Of a DNA stretch of 64,000 nucleotides, positions 17,325 to 25,902 are shown in pieces. This DNA comes from CBDBZL01 sp965213545 (GTDB taxonomy: Bacteria > Pseudomonadota > Alphaproteobacteria > Sphingomonadales > Sphingomonadaceae): contig CBDBZL010000001.1 in the NCBI GenBank assembly GCA_965213545.1, forward strand, positions 620,001 to 684,000, in the 5' to 3' direction. Below the pieces are notes generated by a model that made no database searches, was not told where the DNA came from, and saw only the letters and a list, made by a program, of their open reading frames with translations. Each line of letters starts with the position of its first letter. The first letter of the stretch is position 1. The translations under genes were made by a program, and so were the position numbers.

Positions 17325-18641
17325 ATGTCCGACCCCATCGACCGCCCCACCCCCCGCCGCAAACCCAAGCCCGAGGTCACCGCCATCGGCGGACGGGCGC
17401 TCAGGCCCTCCACGCTGATGATGGGGCTGGGCTTCGATCCGGTCTTGTCGGAAGGCGCGCTTAAACCGCCGATCTTCCTTACCAGCACCTTCGCCTTCGA
17501 GAGTGCCGAGGCGGGCAAGCGTCATTTCGAGAGCCTCACCGGCAAGCGGGCGGGCGATGTCGAGGGGCTGGTCTATTCGCGTTTCAACGGGCCCAACCAG
17601 GAGATCCTGGAAGACCGGTTGGCGGTTTGGGACGGAGCCGAGGATGCGCTGGTGTTTTCGAGCGGCATGTCGGCCATCGCCACGCTGCTGCTGGCGTTCT
17701 GCAAGCAGGGTGATGTCATCGTCCATTCGGGGCCGCTCTATGCCGCCACCGAAAGCTTCATCGCCAAGATCCTGTCGCGCTACGGCATCGCCTATGTCGA
17801 TTTTCCGAGCGAGGGCGGCGCGACCGAGCGCAACGCAGCGATCGAGCGTGGCAAGGCGCTAGCCCAGGAGCGCGGCGGCAAGCTGGCGCTCATCTATCTG
17901 GAAAGCCCGGCCAATCCCACGAACGCGCTGGTCGATATCGAGGCGGTCGCCGCCAAGCGCGACGCGTTGTTCGGGGAGACGGGCGACAGGCCGCCCATCG
18001 CTATCGACAACACCTTTCTGGGCCCGCTCTACAGCACGCCGCTGCAGCATGGCGCGGATATTGTGGTCTATTCGCTGACCAAATATATCGGCGGCCACTC
18101 CGATCTGGTGGCGGGGGGCCTATCGGGCGCCAAGAGCTTCATGGATCCGGTGCGTGCGCTCAGGAACACCATCGGCACCATCTGCGATCCCAACACCGCC
18201 TGGATGCTGCTGCGCTCGCTTGAAACGGTGGAACTGCGGATGCGCCGCGCGATGGAGAACGCCTGCACCGTCTGCGATTTCCTGAAGGACCACCCCAAGG
18301 TGGAAGGCCTGGGCTTTCTGGGTCTGCTCGAAGACGGGCCGAGGAAGGACATTTACGAGCGCCACTGCACCGGGCCGGGCAGCACGTTCTCGCTCTTCGT
18401 GCGCGGGGGCGAGGCCGAGGCCTTCCGCTTCCTCAATGCCCTGACCGTGGCCAAGCTCGCGGTCAGCCTGGGCGGCACCGAGACACTGGCCAGCGCGCCC
18501 GCGGCCATGACGCATCTGTCGGTGCCCGATGAGCGCAAGCGCGCGCTCGGCATCACCGACAACCTGGTGCGCATCTCGGTCGGTATCGAGGACCCCGACG
18601 ACCTGATCGCTGATTTCGCGCAGGCACTGGAAGCGGTGTAG
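17325..18641 (+). CDS. Cystathionine gamma-synthase family PLP enzyme
   Basis: This 438-residue protein is a Cys/Met-metabolism PLP enzyme. A YSRFNGPNQE motif and SSGMSAIATLLLAF lie in the N-terminal half. The PLP lysine is in YSLTKYIGGHSD. SLGGTETL and a terminal RISVGIED segment complete the fold. Family members make or break C-S bonds: cystathionine synthesis or methionine gamma-cleavage. Which reaction this does cannot be decided by eye. ATG at 17325 follows AGGAG by 9 bases. It stands alone downstream of infC. Confidence 0.85.
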   Translation: MSDPIDRPTPRRKPKPEVTAIGGRALRPSTLMMGLGFDPVLSEGALKPPIFLTSTFAFESAEAGKRHFESLTGKRAGDVEGLVYSRFNGPNQEILEDRLAVWDGAEDALVFSSGMSAIATLLLAFCKQGDVIVHSGPLYAATESFIAKILSRYGIAYVDFPSEGGATERNAAIERGKALAQERGGKLALIYLESPANPTNALVDIEAVAAKRDALFGETGDRPPIAIDNTFLGPLYSTPLQHGADIVVYSLTKYIGGHSDLVAGGLSGAKSFMDPVRALRNTIGTICDPNTAWMLLRSLETVELRMRRAMENACTVCDFLKDHPKVEGLGFLGLLEDGPRKDIYERHCTGPGSTFSLFVRGGEAEAFRFLNALTVAKLAVSLGGTETLASAPAAMTHLSVPDERKRALGITDNLVRISVGIEDPDDLIADFAQALEAV

Positions 18642-18667
18642 CGCGCGGCACGAGTTGGACGAGAAGC

Positions 18668-19597
18668 CTAACCTGCGGGGTCTGCGCCGCGCAGATCGGT
18701 CTCATGTTGCCAGGCCCGCCACCATTCGCCCCAGCGATCGGCCAGTGCCGTGGGCTTGTCGACCAACAATATGAGACCCAGACGATGCGCTTCCTGCTCG
18801 AGCAGTTTTTGACGGCGGCGGGTAAGTTCGGCGAGCGTTTCCACGGCCGCGGCACTCGCAAAGGCGGTGGGTTCGGAGCGGATGGTGCGTTCCAGCACGT
18901 GGCAATCATGATGATCGCCCAGCAGACCGGTTAATTGCTGTAACATTGCCGCGCGCTGCGTCATTTCATCGGGCTGGATGACACGCAGCAAACGCGTGTG
19001 ATGCCAGTGGTATTTCAGCTGCTTGCGCCATTCGTGATGCTGCTCACTGTCGCCACCATTCGTGGCCCGCTCCATGGCCTTGCGGGCGCGCTTGTAAATC
19101 TTGGTTGTTCCGGGCTCCAGCGCCTTCCAGCCGGTATTATCGAGCGACCAGTTCGCCGCCCGGTCGCGCAGCGCGACCAGGTTCGCACGCGCATCGACGA
19201 ACCGGGCGTCGAGATCGGCTCCGGTCAGCGCGGCTCGGCGCTGCCGCGTCAAGGCGGCGCGTACCGGCGCTATTTTCCGCCGGCTCACCCGCCCTGTGTA
19301 ACCCTCCATCACCACGTCATAGGTGTCCTGCAGCACCTTGGCATCGCGGAAGGACCCGATCATCGCGGCGGTCTCGCGAAGAGCAGCGTTCTCGTTGCGA
19401 TAAGCCAAGAACGAGGGTCTCACGAGGCGGATCAGCCCGCGCAGCTTCTTGCACCGCTTGCGCACGTCATGGACCGCCTGCGGACCCGCATCGCCCTGCG
19501 CCTCGAGCGAGGTCAGCGCCCTGTCGAGCTGCTCGCAGGCGATACGCCTGACAGCGTTCTCAACCGAAACGTCACCCTCTGCAAACCTGTAGGCCAT
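18668..19597 (-). CDS. CHAD domain-containing protein
   Basis: This 309-residue protein is an all-helical CHAD (conserved histidine alpha-helical domain) protein. It has the paired motifs VHDVRKRCKKLRGLIRLVRP and HHEWRKQLKYHWHHTRLL, each HxxRKxxKxxR, which bind polyphosphate. CHAD proteins associate with polyphosphate granules or phosphatases. No polyphosphate kinase is nearby. It is convergent with the PLP enzyme gene upstream in the window. Confidence 0.85.
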   Translation of the reverse strand: MAYRFAEGDVSVENAVRRIACEQLDRALTSLEAQGDAGPQAVHDVRKRCKKLRGLIRLVRPSFLAYRNENAALRETAAMIGSFRDAKVLQDTYDVVMEGYTGRVSRRKIAPVRAALTRQRRAALTGADLDARFVDARANLVALRDRAANWSLDNTGWKALEPGTTKIYKRARKAMERATNGGDSEQHHEWRKQLKYHWHHTRLLRVIQPDEMTQRAAMLQQLTGLLGDHHDCHVLERTIRSEPTAFASAAAVETLAELTRRRQKLLEQEAHRLGLILLVDKPTALADRWGEWWRAWQHETDLRGADPAG

Positions 19598-19667
19598 GTG
19601 ACAGTTCGATTACACGACCGGCGTCCTTCCGGCCACCTGCTTTCGCCCTGCGACAAGCGTTGTCGCC

Positions 19668-20204
19668 CTAGCCGCCCTTCCAGGTGCGGCGTTCTTCGGC
19701 GGCGCGCAGCACTTCGTAGGCAAGCTGATAGGACTGGAACGCCCGTGCCGCCTCGGCATCGCCCGGACGCACATCGGGGTGAACCTCCTTGGCCTTTGCT
19801 CGCCAGGCCCGCTTGACCTCCTCGAAGCCGGCATCGGCTTCCAGGCTCAGCATCTCCAAAGCACGCATCTCGTCGGCACTGCGGCTGCCATCGCCAGGGC
19901 CGGACCAGCCATAATGCTGCGCTTCGGCGTAACCCGAATTGTCGCGCTGTTCGGCCTTGGCCCGCGCCGCCGCCTCTTCCTTGTCGAGCCCGGCGAAATA
20001 GTCCCAGCCCTTGTTGTATTCGGCCGCATGAGCCTCGCAGAAATACCAGCGCTCGGGGCTGTTGGGTGACTTAGGCGCCGGACATTCGCCCGGCTCCTCG
20101 CAACCATGCCGGTCGCATAGCCGAACGCGGGCCGCCTCGCGCGCGCCTTCATAGCCGCGCCACCGGGGAAAGCCCCAATCGTTCGAGCGACGCTGGTGCG
20201 CCAT
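19668..20204 (-). CDS. J-domain (DnaJ-like) protein
   Basis: This 178-residue protein has an unusual order: an N-terminal Cys/His region (CDRHGCEE, C, FCEAHAAEY) that could hold a metal, then a C-terminal J-domain with helix II-III loop VHPDVRPGD near residue 143. The HPD tripeptide stimulates Hsp70 (DnaK) ATPase. Co-chaperones with the J-domain at the end act with specific partners rather than as general DnaJ. The 71-base gap to the CHAD gene may allow coexpression. Confidence 0.85.
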   Translation of the reverse strand: MAHQRRSNDWGFPRWRGYEGAREAARVRLCDRHGCEEPGECPAPKSPNSPERWYFCEAHAAEYNKGWDYFAGLDKEEAAARAKAEQRDNSGYAEAQHYGWSGPGDGSRSADEMRALEMLSLEADAGFEEVKRAWRAKAKEVHPDVRPGDAEAARAFQSYQLAYEVLRAAEERRTWKGG

Positions 20205-20385
20205 CAGGGAGATACGGATCGGGTCATCGAAGCAAAGCTTATAGGCGGTCGAACCGCGATCCTCAAACAGGCAGTGGCATCCGAAGGGAACAAGCTACCG
20301 GTGAAAGCCTACGGCACATCGCCCGCGTTGCCGCGCTTCGCATGCGCACCATCTCGACCGGCATGACCGATCGGAAAAACCTGCG

Positions 20386-20550
20386 ATGAGCGTCCAACTG
20401 CGCATTTCCGCGCTGTTCTCAGCTCTGGCGATGACCGCCCTTGCGCTCGCCACCCCGCTTCTGACCGCGTCGGAGGCGCAAGCGAGCACGTTTCTGGACG
20501 CCTCCGCTCGCGCTCCGCAATCAGTTTTAACGACCGCAAGTCGAACCTGA
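20386..20550 (+). CDS. Possible small secreted protein (54 aa)
   Basis: A 54-residue frame starts at ATG 20386 and ends at 20550, one base from the pal stop. It has a complete signal-peptide profile: MSVQLR, a hydrophobic core SALFSALAMTALALATPLL, then ASEAQA followed by STFLD. There is no strong ribosome site, but a 16-codon frame from 20342 ends in ATGA over its start, which could couple translation. Nothing is recognised in the mature part. It may be a spurious frame. Confidence 0.35.
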   Translation: MSVQLRISALFSALAMTALALATPLLTASEAQASTFLDASARAPQSVLTTASRT

Positions 20551-21069
20551 TCAGTTCATGACCATGGTGACCGAACGACGGTTCTGCTGCCAGGCGCCTT
20601 CGTTCGAGCCGGTGGCGGCGGGGCGTTCCTCACCATAGCTGACGGTGTTCAGCCGGTTTGCCGGGATACCCAGACTGACGAGGTAATTCTTCGCGGCGTT
20701 GGCCCGCCGTTCGCCCAGCGCCAGGTTGTAGTCGCGCGTGCCGCGTTCGTCGGCATGGCCCTCGATGGTGGCGCGTACGTTGGAATACTGGTTGAGATAC
20801 TGCGCCTGGCTGCGCAGCGCGGCCTGGTCCCGCGCATCGATACCAAAGTCGTCGGTATCGAAATAGATCGTGTCCTGCCCGGCCATCTGCTGACGGAAAT
20901 GCGCCGTGGATCCAGGAGTGGAACCGGCCTCGCCAGTGCCCGTGACGCCGGGAGCCGTGGTGGTTGCAGTCGTCGGCGGCGGCGGGGGAAGCTCCTCCGG
21001 CGGTTCGCGGCGACATGCGCCCAGCGCAACCGCGCCGGTAAGGACAAGGGTGAGTACCAGACGCTGCAT
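20551..21069 (-). CDS. pal: Peptidoglycan-associated lipoprotein Pal
   Basis: This 172-residue lipoprotein has LGAC as its lipobox near residue 18, then a Pro/Thr linker, and a C-terminal OmpA-like domain: HADERGTRDYNLALGERRANA and NRRSVTMVMN. Pal anchors the outer membrane to peptidoglycan through meso-DAP and works with TolB. The start at 21069 lies 10 bases after AGGAGG; the ATG at 21078 is only one base after it. It closes the tol-pal operon. Confidence 0.95.
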   Translation of the reverse strand: MQRLVLTLVLTGAVALGACRREPPEELPPPPPTTATTTAPGVTGTGEAGSTPGSTAHFRQQMAGQDTIYFDTDDFGIDARDQAALRSQAQYLNQYSNVRATIEGHADERGTRDYNLALGERRANAAKNYLVSLGIPANRLNTVSYGEERPAATGSNEGAWQQNRRSVTMVMN

Positions 21070-21155
21070 GACGGACATTCCTCCTGTTATTGGCCTGTTG
21101 TTGTTGGCCTGTTGTTATCCGGTTGTGACGGGCAGCCTTACGAGAGATTGCGCGA

Positions 21156-22541
21156 TCAGGGAAGCACCGGACCCCATGCAGGGTCTGACGCTCCAAGCGG
21201 GGTTTCCAACCGCCGCTCGAAGCCGCCGGTCAGGTCCACCTGCCAGATCGAGGTGCGGCCCGAATTGCGCTCGGTGCGGAAGAACTGGATGATCCGGCCG
21301 TTGGGTGCCCATGTCGGCCCCTTGTCGTGCCAGGCATCGGTCAGGCGGCGCATGTTGCGCCCATCGGGCGTCATCACCGCAATGCGAAAGTCGCCGGCGA
21401 TATGGGTGAATGCGATCTGGTCACCGCGCGGGCTCCATTCAGGCGTGGCCGATCGTCCACCGAAGAAGGTGATCCGCCGCTGGTCCGCTCCGTCCGCGTT
21501 CATCACGTAGACCTGCTGCGAGCCCGACCGGTCGCTCTCGAACACGATGCGGCTGCCATCGGGCGAATAGGATCCGCCGACATCGATGCCCGGACTGTCG
21601 GTCAGGCGCACCGGAGTGCCCCCGCCGCTCGCCGAAACGCGGTAGATGTCGGTGTTGCCCGCCACCGCCATCGAATAAAGGATATGCCGCCCGTCCGGGC
21701 TCCAGCGCGGAGCGAAGGTGGGATTGGCGCTCTGGGTCACCAGTGTCTGCCGGCCGCTGTCGATCTCGTAGACATAGATGCGCGGGTTGCCGTCCGCATA
21801 GCTGAGATAGGCGATGCGCGAATAATCGGGCGAATAGCGCGGTGTCAGCGCGGTCGATTGGCCATTGGTAATGAAGCGGTGGTTCGCGCCGTCCGAATCC
21901 ATGATGGCGAGGCGCTTGACCCGGTTCTCCTTGGGCCCGGTCTCGGCGATATAGGCGATCTTGGAATCGAAGAACGGGCTTTCCCCCGAGAGACGCGAAT
22001 AGACAAGGTCGGCGCATTTGTGCGCGGCGCGGCGCCAGTCGGTGGGAGCCACCACCCAGCCCTCGCGCACCAGCTGGTTCTGAAGTACTACGTCGTAGAG
22101 ATAACAGCCCACCGTCAGCCGGCCGTCCTCGTTGGCGCGCACATAGCCGTGAACCAGCATTTCTGCCGAGCGGCCCTGCCAGGTGGACCAGGCGGGCGCG
22201 CTGATCTCGGCATAGCCGGGCTGGGGCAGCGCATCGGGGCCGACCGGGCGAAACAGGCCGTTCGAGCGCAGATTGTTATAGACCACGCGCGCCAGCTCCT
22301 CGCCCAGCGCGCGCGTACCGCTGGCATTAGCGGGGGTGGACGCATCGCGATCGGTGGCAAAGGCGGGGATGGCGATACCCATGTCCTGCCATTCGGACGT
22401 ATCGGTGACGGTGACGGCAAGGCCCTGCTCTTCTGCCGGCTTGCTTGGTTGCGAGGAAACCGGCGGGGCGGCGTCGGTCTGCGCAGCGAGTGGCGCTGCG
22501 GTGAAGGTCAGGAGGACAAGAGCGGCGAGGCGAAGCAGCAT
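21156..22541 (-). CDS. tolB: Tol-Pal system protein TolB
   Basis: This 461-residue periplasmic protein has a signal peptide (ALVLLTFTAAPLAAQ), an N-terminal TolB domain and a C-terminal beta-propeller with repeats such as TPRYSPDYSRIAYLSY, APRWSPDGRHILYSM and GSYSPDGSRIVFES. It binds Pal and TolA in the trans-envelope machine that constricts the outer membrane during division. It is second to last in the tol-pal operon, 6 bases after tolA. Confidence 0.95.
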   Translation of the reverse strand: MLLRLAALVLLTFTAAPLAAQTDAAPPVSSQPSKPAEEQGLAVTVTDTSEWQDMGIAIPAFATDRDASTPANASGTRALGEELARVVYNNLRSNGLFRPVGPDALPQPGYAEISAPAWSTWQGRSAEMLVHGYVRANEDGRLTVGCYLYDVVLQNQLVREGWVVAPTDWRRAAHKCADLVYSRLSGESPFFDSKIAYIAETGPKENRVKRLAIMDSDGANHRFITNGQSTALTPRYSPDYSRIAYLSYADGNPRIYVYEIDSGRQTLVTQSANPTFAPRWSPDGRHILYSMAVAGNTDIYRVSASGGGTPVRLTDSPGIDVGGSYSPDGSRIVFESDRSGSQQVYVMNADGADQRRITFFGGRSATPEWSPRGDQIAFTHIAGDFRIAVMTPDGRNMRRLTDAWHDKGPTWAPNGRIIQFFRTERNSGRTSIWQVDLTGGFERRLETPLGASDPAWGPVLP

Positions 22542-22546
22542 GGGTC

Positions 22547-23398
22547 TTAGAGCCTTCTGTCGAACCGGGAGTTTACCAGACGCCAGTGTTCATAGAACTG
22601 GTCGGGCAGATTGAACGGGGCGGCGGTGCGGACCGCGCGGATGGCGCGTTCGCAATGCAGGTCCTTTTGCGGCGTATTGGAAGGGGTCACACCCGTCTGA
22701 CTGACGCAGGACGGCGCGCCTTGCAGCGAACCGTTGCGTTCCAGGCGGAAGCGCACGATGGTGACCAGCTGATCGGCATCGACGCCCGATGGCGCCTGCC
22801 AGTGCGGTTTCAGCTGCCGCGCGATAGCCGAGTTGAGCGAAGCGGCCTCGCTTGCTCCGAAGGCGGTGGCAGGCGATCCGGCACGCCCTTCGCTATTGCT
22901 GCGCCCCTCGAGGAAGTCGGCACCAATCCGGCTGCCACCCGTGCGCTCGCGCGGCGTGGTGGGGGCAGATGCCGCAACAGCGGGAGCGGGTGCTGGCGTT
23001 GGCGCCGAAGATGACGGACGCGCGGCGGCGGGACGCGGACGCGGCGTCTCCGTGCGAGGCTGGCGCGTCGGCTCAGGGCGCGGGGCAGCGACCGGAGCGG
23101 GTTGCGGCACCTCGCGCGGCACCGTTCGCTCGGCGGGATCGGCCGCGGCGGCAACGGGCGGTGCGGGGACATCAGCCAGCGCGGGCGCATAGCTGGCAGC
23201 AGGCTCGGCCGAAGGATCGGGCGCGGTCGATTCCAGGCTTACCTCGTCCGCCAGGCTGACCACCATGCGCTCCGGAGTGACCAGCGCGGCCCGCTCTTCG
23301 CCCTGCACCAAGAACAGCGCCGCCAGCGCAATATGGGCCACCAGCGCCACGGTAAGGCCCAGGCGGTCTTCACGCAAAAAGTTGGCGGTCCTGGCCAT
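22547..23398 (-). CDS. tolA: TolA-like cell envelope protein
   Basis: This 283-residue protein has a single membrane segment near the N-terminus (VALVAHIALAALFLVQG), a long Ala/Pro/Arg-rich span, and a C-terminal domain of about 90 residues with VRFRLERNGSLQGAPSC and AVRTAAPFNLP. TolA links the TolQR motor to TolB/Pal. The length is shorter than the enterobacterial protein and the middle is Pro-rich rather than helical, usual in alphaproteobacteria. It lies between tolR and tolB. Confidence 0.9.
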   Translation of the reverse strand: MARTANFLREDRLGLTVALVAHIALAALFLVQGEERAALVTPERMVVSLADEVSLESTAPDPSAEPAASYAPALADVPAPPVAAAADPAERTVPREVPQPAPVAAPRPEPTRQPRTETPRPRPAAARPSSSAPTPAPAPAVAASAPTTPRERTGGSRIGADFLEGRSNSEGRAGSPATAFGASEAASLNSAIARQLKPHWQAPSGVDADQLVTIVRFRLERNGSLQGAPSCVSQTGVTPSNTPQKDLHCERAIRAVRTAAPFNLPDQFYEHWRLVNSRFDRRL

Positions 23399-23410
23399 CC
23401 TTTCCCGCCG

Positions 23411-23854
23411 CTAGGGAGCCGCCGCTGAACTATTGGTGACCAGCGAGATGGAATTGAAGCCGGCCCTGTTCAGCTCACCCATCACCGCCACCACACGGCC
23501 ATAATCGAGCGCCCGATCAGCCCGCAAGGTAACCAACGGGCGATCAGCAGGCGCGCCCAGCGCGGCCAGCGCATCGGGAAGCGCTCCGGTCTCGACCAGC
23601 GCATCATCAATATAGACAAACCCCTGTTCATCGATCGCCACGGTGATCTGGGCGGGATCCTGGTCCAGCTGGGTGGCGCGGCTGTCGGGCAAGTCCACGG
23701 GTACCGCGCTTGCCAGCAGCGGCGCGGTGACCATGAAGATGATGAGCAGCACCAGCATGACATCGACAAACGGGGTGACGTTGATATCCGCCATCGGCGC
23801 ACGGCGGCGCGAGGAGCGGCCTCGGCGGGCGAACTGCTGGACACCCATCGCCAT
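23411..23854 (-). CDS. tolR: TolR/ExbD biopolymer transport protein
   Basis: This 147-residue protein has the family signature: basic N-terminus, then PMADINVTPFVDVMLVLLIIFMVTAPL, where the Asp in the transmembrane helix takes part in proton flow. The rest is periplasmic. With TolQ it forms the motor of the Tol system. ATG at 23854 gives the usual TolR N-terminus and follows GGAAG; a start at 23893 would add 13 residues. Confidence 0.95.
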   Translation of the reverse strand: MAMGVQQFARRGRSSRRRAPMADINVTPFVDVMLVLLIIFMVTAPLLASAVPVDLPDSRATQLDQDPAQITVAIDEQGFVYIDDALVETGALPDALAALGAPADRPLVTLRADRALDYGRVVAVMGELNRAGFNSISLVTNSSAAAP

Positions 23855-23939
23855 CAACGGGGCTTCCGGTTGCGGCGGCAACCCGAAGCGCATGCCGGCG
23901 GAAATCCGAAGCCGCCAACCGCGTGGGGCAACACCGCCC

Positions 23940-24647
23940 TCACGCCTCCTCCAGCTCGCGGCTGATCTGCGCCTGCACCCGGTCGGCGAACCGCTGGAGG
24001 CGCGCCTCGAACCCGCCTACTTGGCCGGAGAAGCGGTTATAGGCGATGACCGCGGGGATCGCGGCGAACAGGCCGATGGCGGTGGCGAAGAGTGCTTCCG
24101 AAATACCCGGCGCGACCACCGCCAGCGACGAGTTCTGCTGCTGACCGATGGCAAAAAAGCTGTTCATGATGCCCCACACCGTGCCGAACAGGCCGACGAA
24201 CGGGGCCACCGCGCCGGTGCTGGCAAGGAAGGTCAGGCGGTCGGCCAGACTGTCCGCCTCCACCGCAACCTGGCCCTCCATGGCCAGTGCCACGCGTCCG
24301 CCCGTCGCCAGCCGGTCCTTGATGCCGTGCTTGGTCGAGCGATTGAGTTCCTCCAGACCGGCGGCGGCAACCCTGGCCGAAGGATTGTCGGGCCGTCTGC
24401 GCTTGGAAACCAGCGCCTCGGGCTCGTCGGCATCCCAGAACAGTCGCTCGAAGCGGTCCGAGCGGCGCTTCTCGCGCGAAAGCCGCAGCGAGAAAGCGAT
24501 GATGATCGTCCACGACCACACGCTCGCCAGTACCAGCCCGAGTATGACAAGCTGGACGACGATGTCGGCCATGAGGAACAGCTCGAGCGGATCGAGCCGG
24601 GTAGGCGCGTCGGCAAGCGCGGCGGCGGAAAGGATGGCGATGGTCAT
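23940..24647 (-). CDS. tolQ: TolQ/ExbB motor protein
   Basis: This 235-residue protein has three membrane segments. The first is at MADIVVQLVILGLVLASVW; the second and third flank TGAVAPFVGLFGTVWGIMNSF, the conserved proton channel region, and LFATAIGLFAAIPAVIAYN. It works with TolR to use the proton gradient. Its ATG overlaps the ybgC stop (ATGA), so it is coupled to that gene. Confidence 0.95.
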   Translation of the reverse strand: MTIAILSAAALADAPTRLDPLELFLMADIVVQLVILGLVLASVWSWTIIIAFSLRLSREKRRSDRFERLFWDADEPEALVSKRRRPDNPSARVAAAGLEELNRSTKHGIKDRLATGGRVALAMEGQVAVEADSLADRLTFLASTGAVAPFVGLFGTVWGIMNSFFAIGQQQNSSLAVVAPGISEALFATAIGLFAAIPAVIAYNRFSGQVGGFEARLQRFADRVQAQISRELEEA

Positions 24648-25114
24648 GATCGAGGCTCGCCCGGCGCGGTGGGCACGCTCAGGGCAGCGAAGCGACGGCG
24701 CCAGTCGGCCGGCTGACGGCGCGGGCGTCCATCGCGCGACACAAAGCCGATCCGCAGCGCCCCCTCGGCGACAAGCTCCGAGCCGCGCGTGATAAGCTGC
24801 GCCAGACGCACGCTCGCCGCCCCGATCGCCAGCGCCCGGGTCACGACCACCAGCGCATCGCCCAGCCGCGCTGGCGTGCGGTAGGCCAGCGTCAGGTCGG
24901 CAACCGCATAGGCTCCCTCGCCCGCCTCCATCGCCGCGCGCTGATCGATGCCGACATGACGCAGCAGGTCGGACCGGGCGCGTTCCATGTAGCGCAGGTG
25001 ATTGGCGTGGTAGACGATGCCCGTCACGTCGGTATCCTCGATATAGACGCGCACGGGGAAATGATGCGCGCGCTCGATGATGCGGCCCGTAGCAGGTTGC
25101 AGGTCATGGTCCAT
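24644..25114 (-). CDS. ybgC: Tol-Pal associated acyl-CoA thioesterase YbgC
   Basis: This 156-residue hot-dog fold protein has the YbgC active-site motif EDTDVTGIVYHANHLRYMERARSD, with the catalytic Asp and Tyr, and VDLTLAYRTPARLGD-type strands. YbgC hydrolyses short-chain acyl-CoA and usually heads the tol-pal cluster, as here. The frame is open to 25471, but the conserved N-terminus begins at 25114. The stop overlaps the tolQ start by four bases. Confidence 0.9.
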   Translation of the reverse strand: MDHDLQPATGRIIERAHHFPVRVYIEDTDVTGIVYHANHLRYMERARSDLLRHVGIDQRAAMEAGEGAYAVADLTLAYRTPARLGDALVVVTRALAIGAASVRLAQLITRGSELVAEGALRIGFVSRDGRPRRQPADWRRRFAALSVPTAPGEPRS

Positions 25115-25164
25115 GAACGATCGCGATCGGGGCGGTGGGCAGACAGCGCGGGTCGGTGACGCGC

Positions 25165-25542
25165 TCAGGAGCTCAGCATCGGACCGAGCGGCCCGCCGCC
25201 GACCAGGTGCACGTGCAGGTGCGGCACCTCCTGCCCGCCATGTCCGCCGATATTGGCCAGCAGCCGGTAGCCCGATGCGACAAGCCCTTGTTCGCGCGCG
25301 ATCTTTCCGACCGCGCGCACCAAACCTGCAATCTCCTCTGTGCTCGCGCGGGCGGAAAAATCGTCCCAGCTGACATAGGCGCCCTTGGGAATGACCAGCA
25401 CATGGACCGGCGCCTGCGGGGTGATGTCGCGGAAAGCCAATGCCCATTCGTCCTCGTGGACCTTGTCGCACTCGACCTCGCCGCGCAGGATCCGGGCGAA
25501 GATATTGTCGTGATCATAAGGTGCGGTCGGATCAACGGCCAT
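25165..25542 (-). CDS. HIT family protein
   Basis: This 125-residue protein has the histidine-triad motif HLHVHLVGG near residues 108-116 and an N-terminal DNIFARILRGEV segment typical of HINT-like nucleotidyl hydrolases. Such enzymes release AMP from lysyl-AMP-type conjugates. The start codon overlaps the hisE stop by one base, and ybgC starts 51 bases downstream, so this gene bridges the histidine and tol clusters. Confidence 0.9.
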   Translation of the reverse strand: MAVDPTAPYDHDNIFARILRGEVECDKVHEDEWALAFRDITPQAPVHVLVIPKGAYVSWDDFSARASTEEIAGLVRAVGKIAREQGLVASGYRLLANIGGHGGQEVPHLHVHLVGGGPLGPMLSS

Positions 25543-25868
25543 CAGCTTGCCCTCGCTGCTTTCTCTTCGAGCCCCGAGACGCCTTCCCGCCGCTCGAGTT
25601 CGGTGATCACCTCGGCCAGCGCGATGCCTTTGGCATCGAGCAGCACCAGCAGATGGAACATAAGGTCAGCCGCCTCGCCAACGAGTTCCCCGCGCTCGCC
25701 CGCCAGCGCGGCAATGACAGTTTCGACCGCCTCCTCGCCAAGCTTCCTGGCCATCTGCGGCAGGCCCCTGGCATTCAGCCGGGCGACATAGCTGTCACCC
25801 GAACCCGCGTTCCGGCGCTCGGCAATGACCGCGGCAAGGCGGGCGAGCATGTCGACAGGCGCATCCAT
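25542..25868 (-). CDS. hisE: Phosphoribosyl-ATP diphosphatase HisE
   Basis: This 108-residue MazG-fold protein has LPQMARKLGEEAVETVIAAL and GELVGEAADLMFHLLVLL, where the acidic residues bind Mg. It catalyses the second step of histidine synthesis, PR-ATP to PR-AMP. HisI is a separate gene and is not in this window. ATG at 25868 gives the family N-terminus. The stop overlaps the HIT gene start. Confidence 0.95.
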   Translation of the reverse strand: MDAPVDMLARLAAVIAERRNAGSGDSYVARLNARGLPQMARKLGEEAVETVIAALAGERGELVGEAADLMFHLLVLLDAKGIALAEVITELERREGVSGLEEKAARAS

Positions 25869-25902
25869 CGGCCAAAGCCATTGGATAAGCCTGCGTTGCG
25901 CG

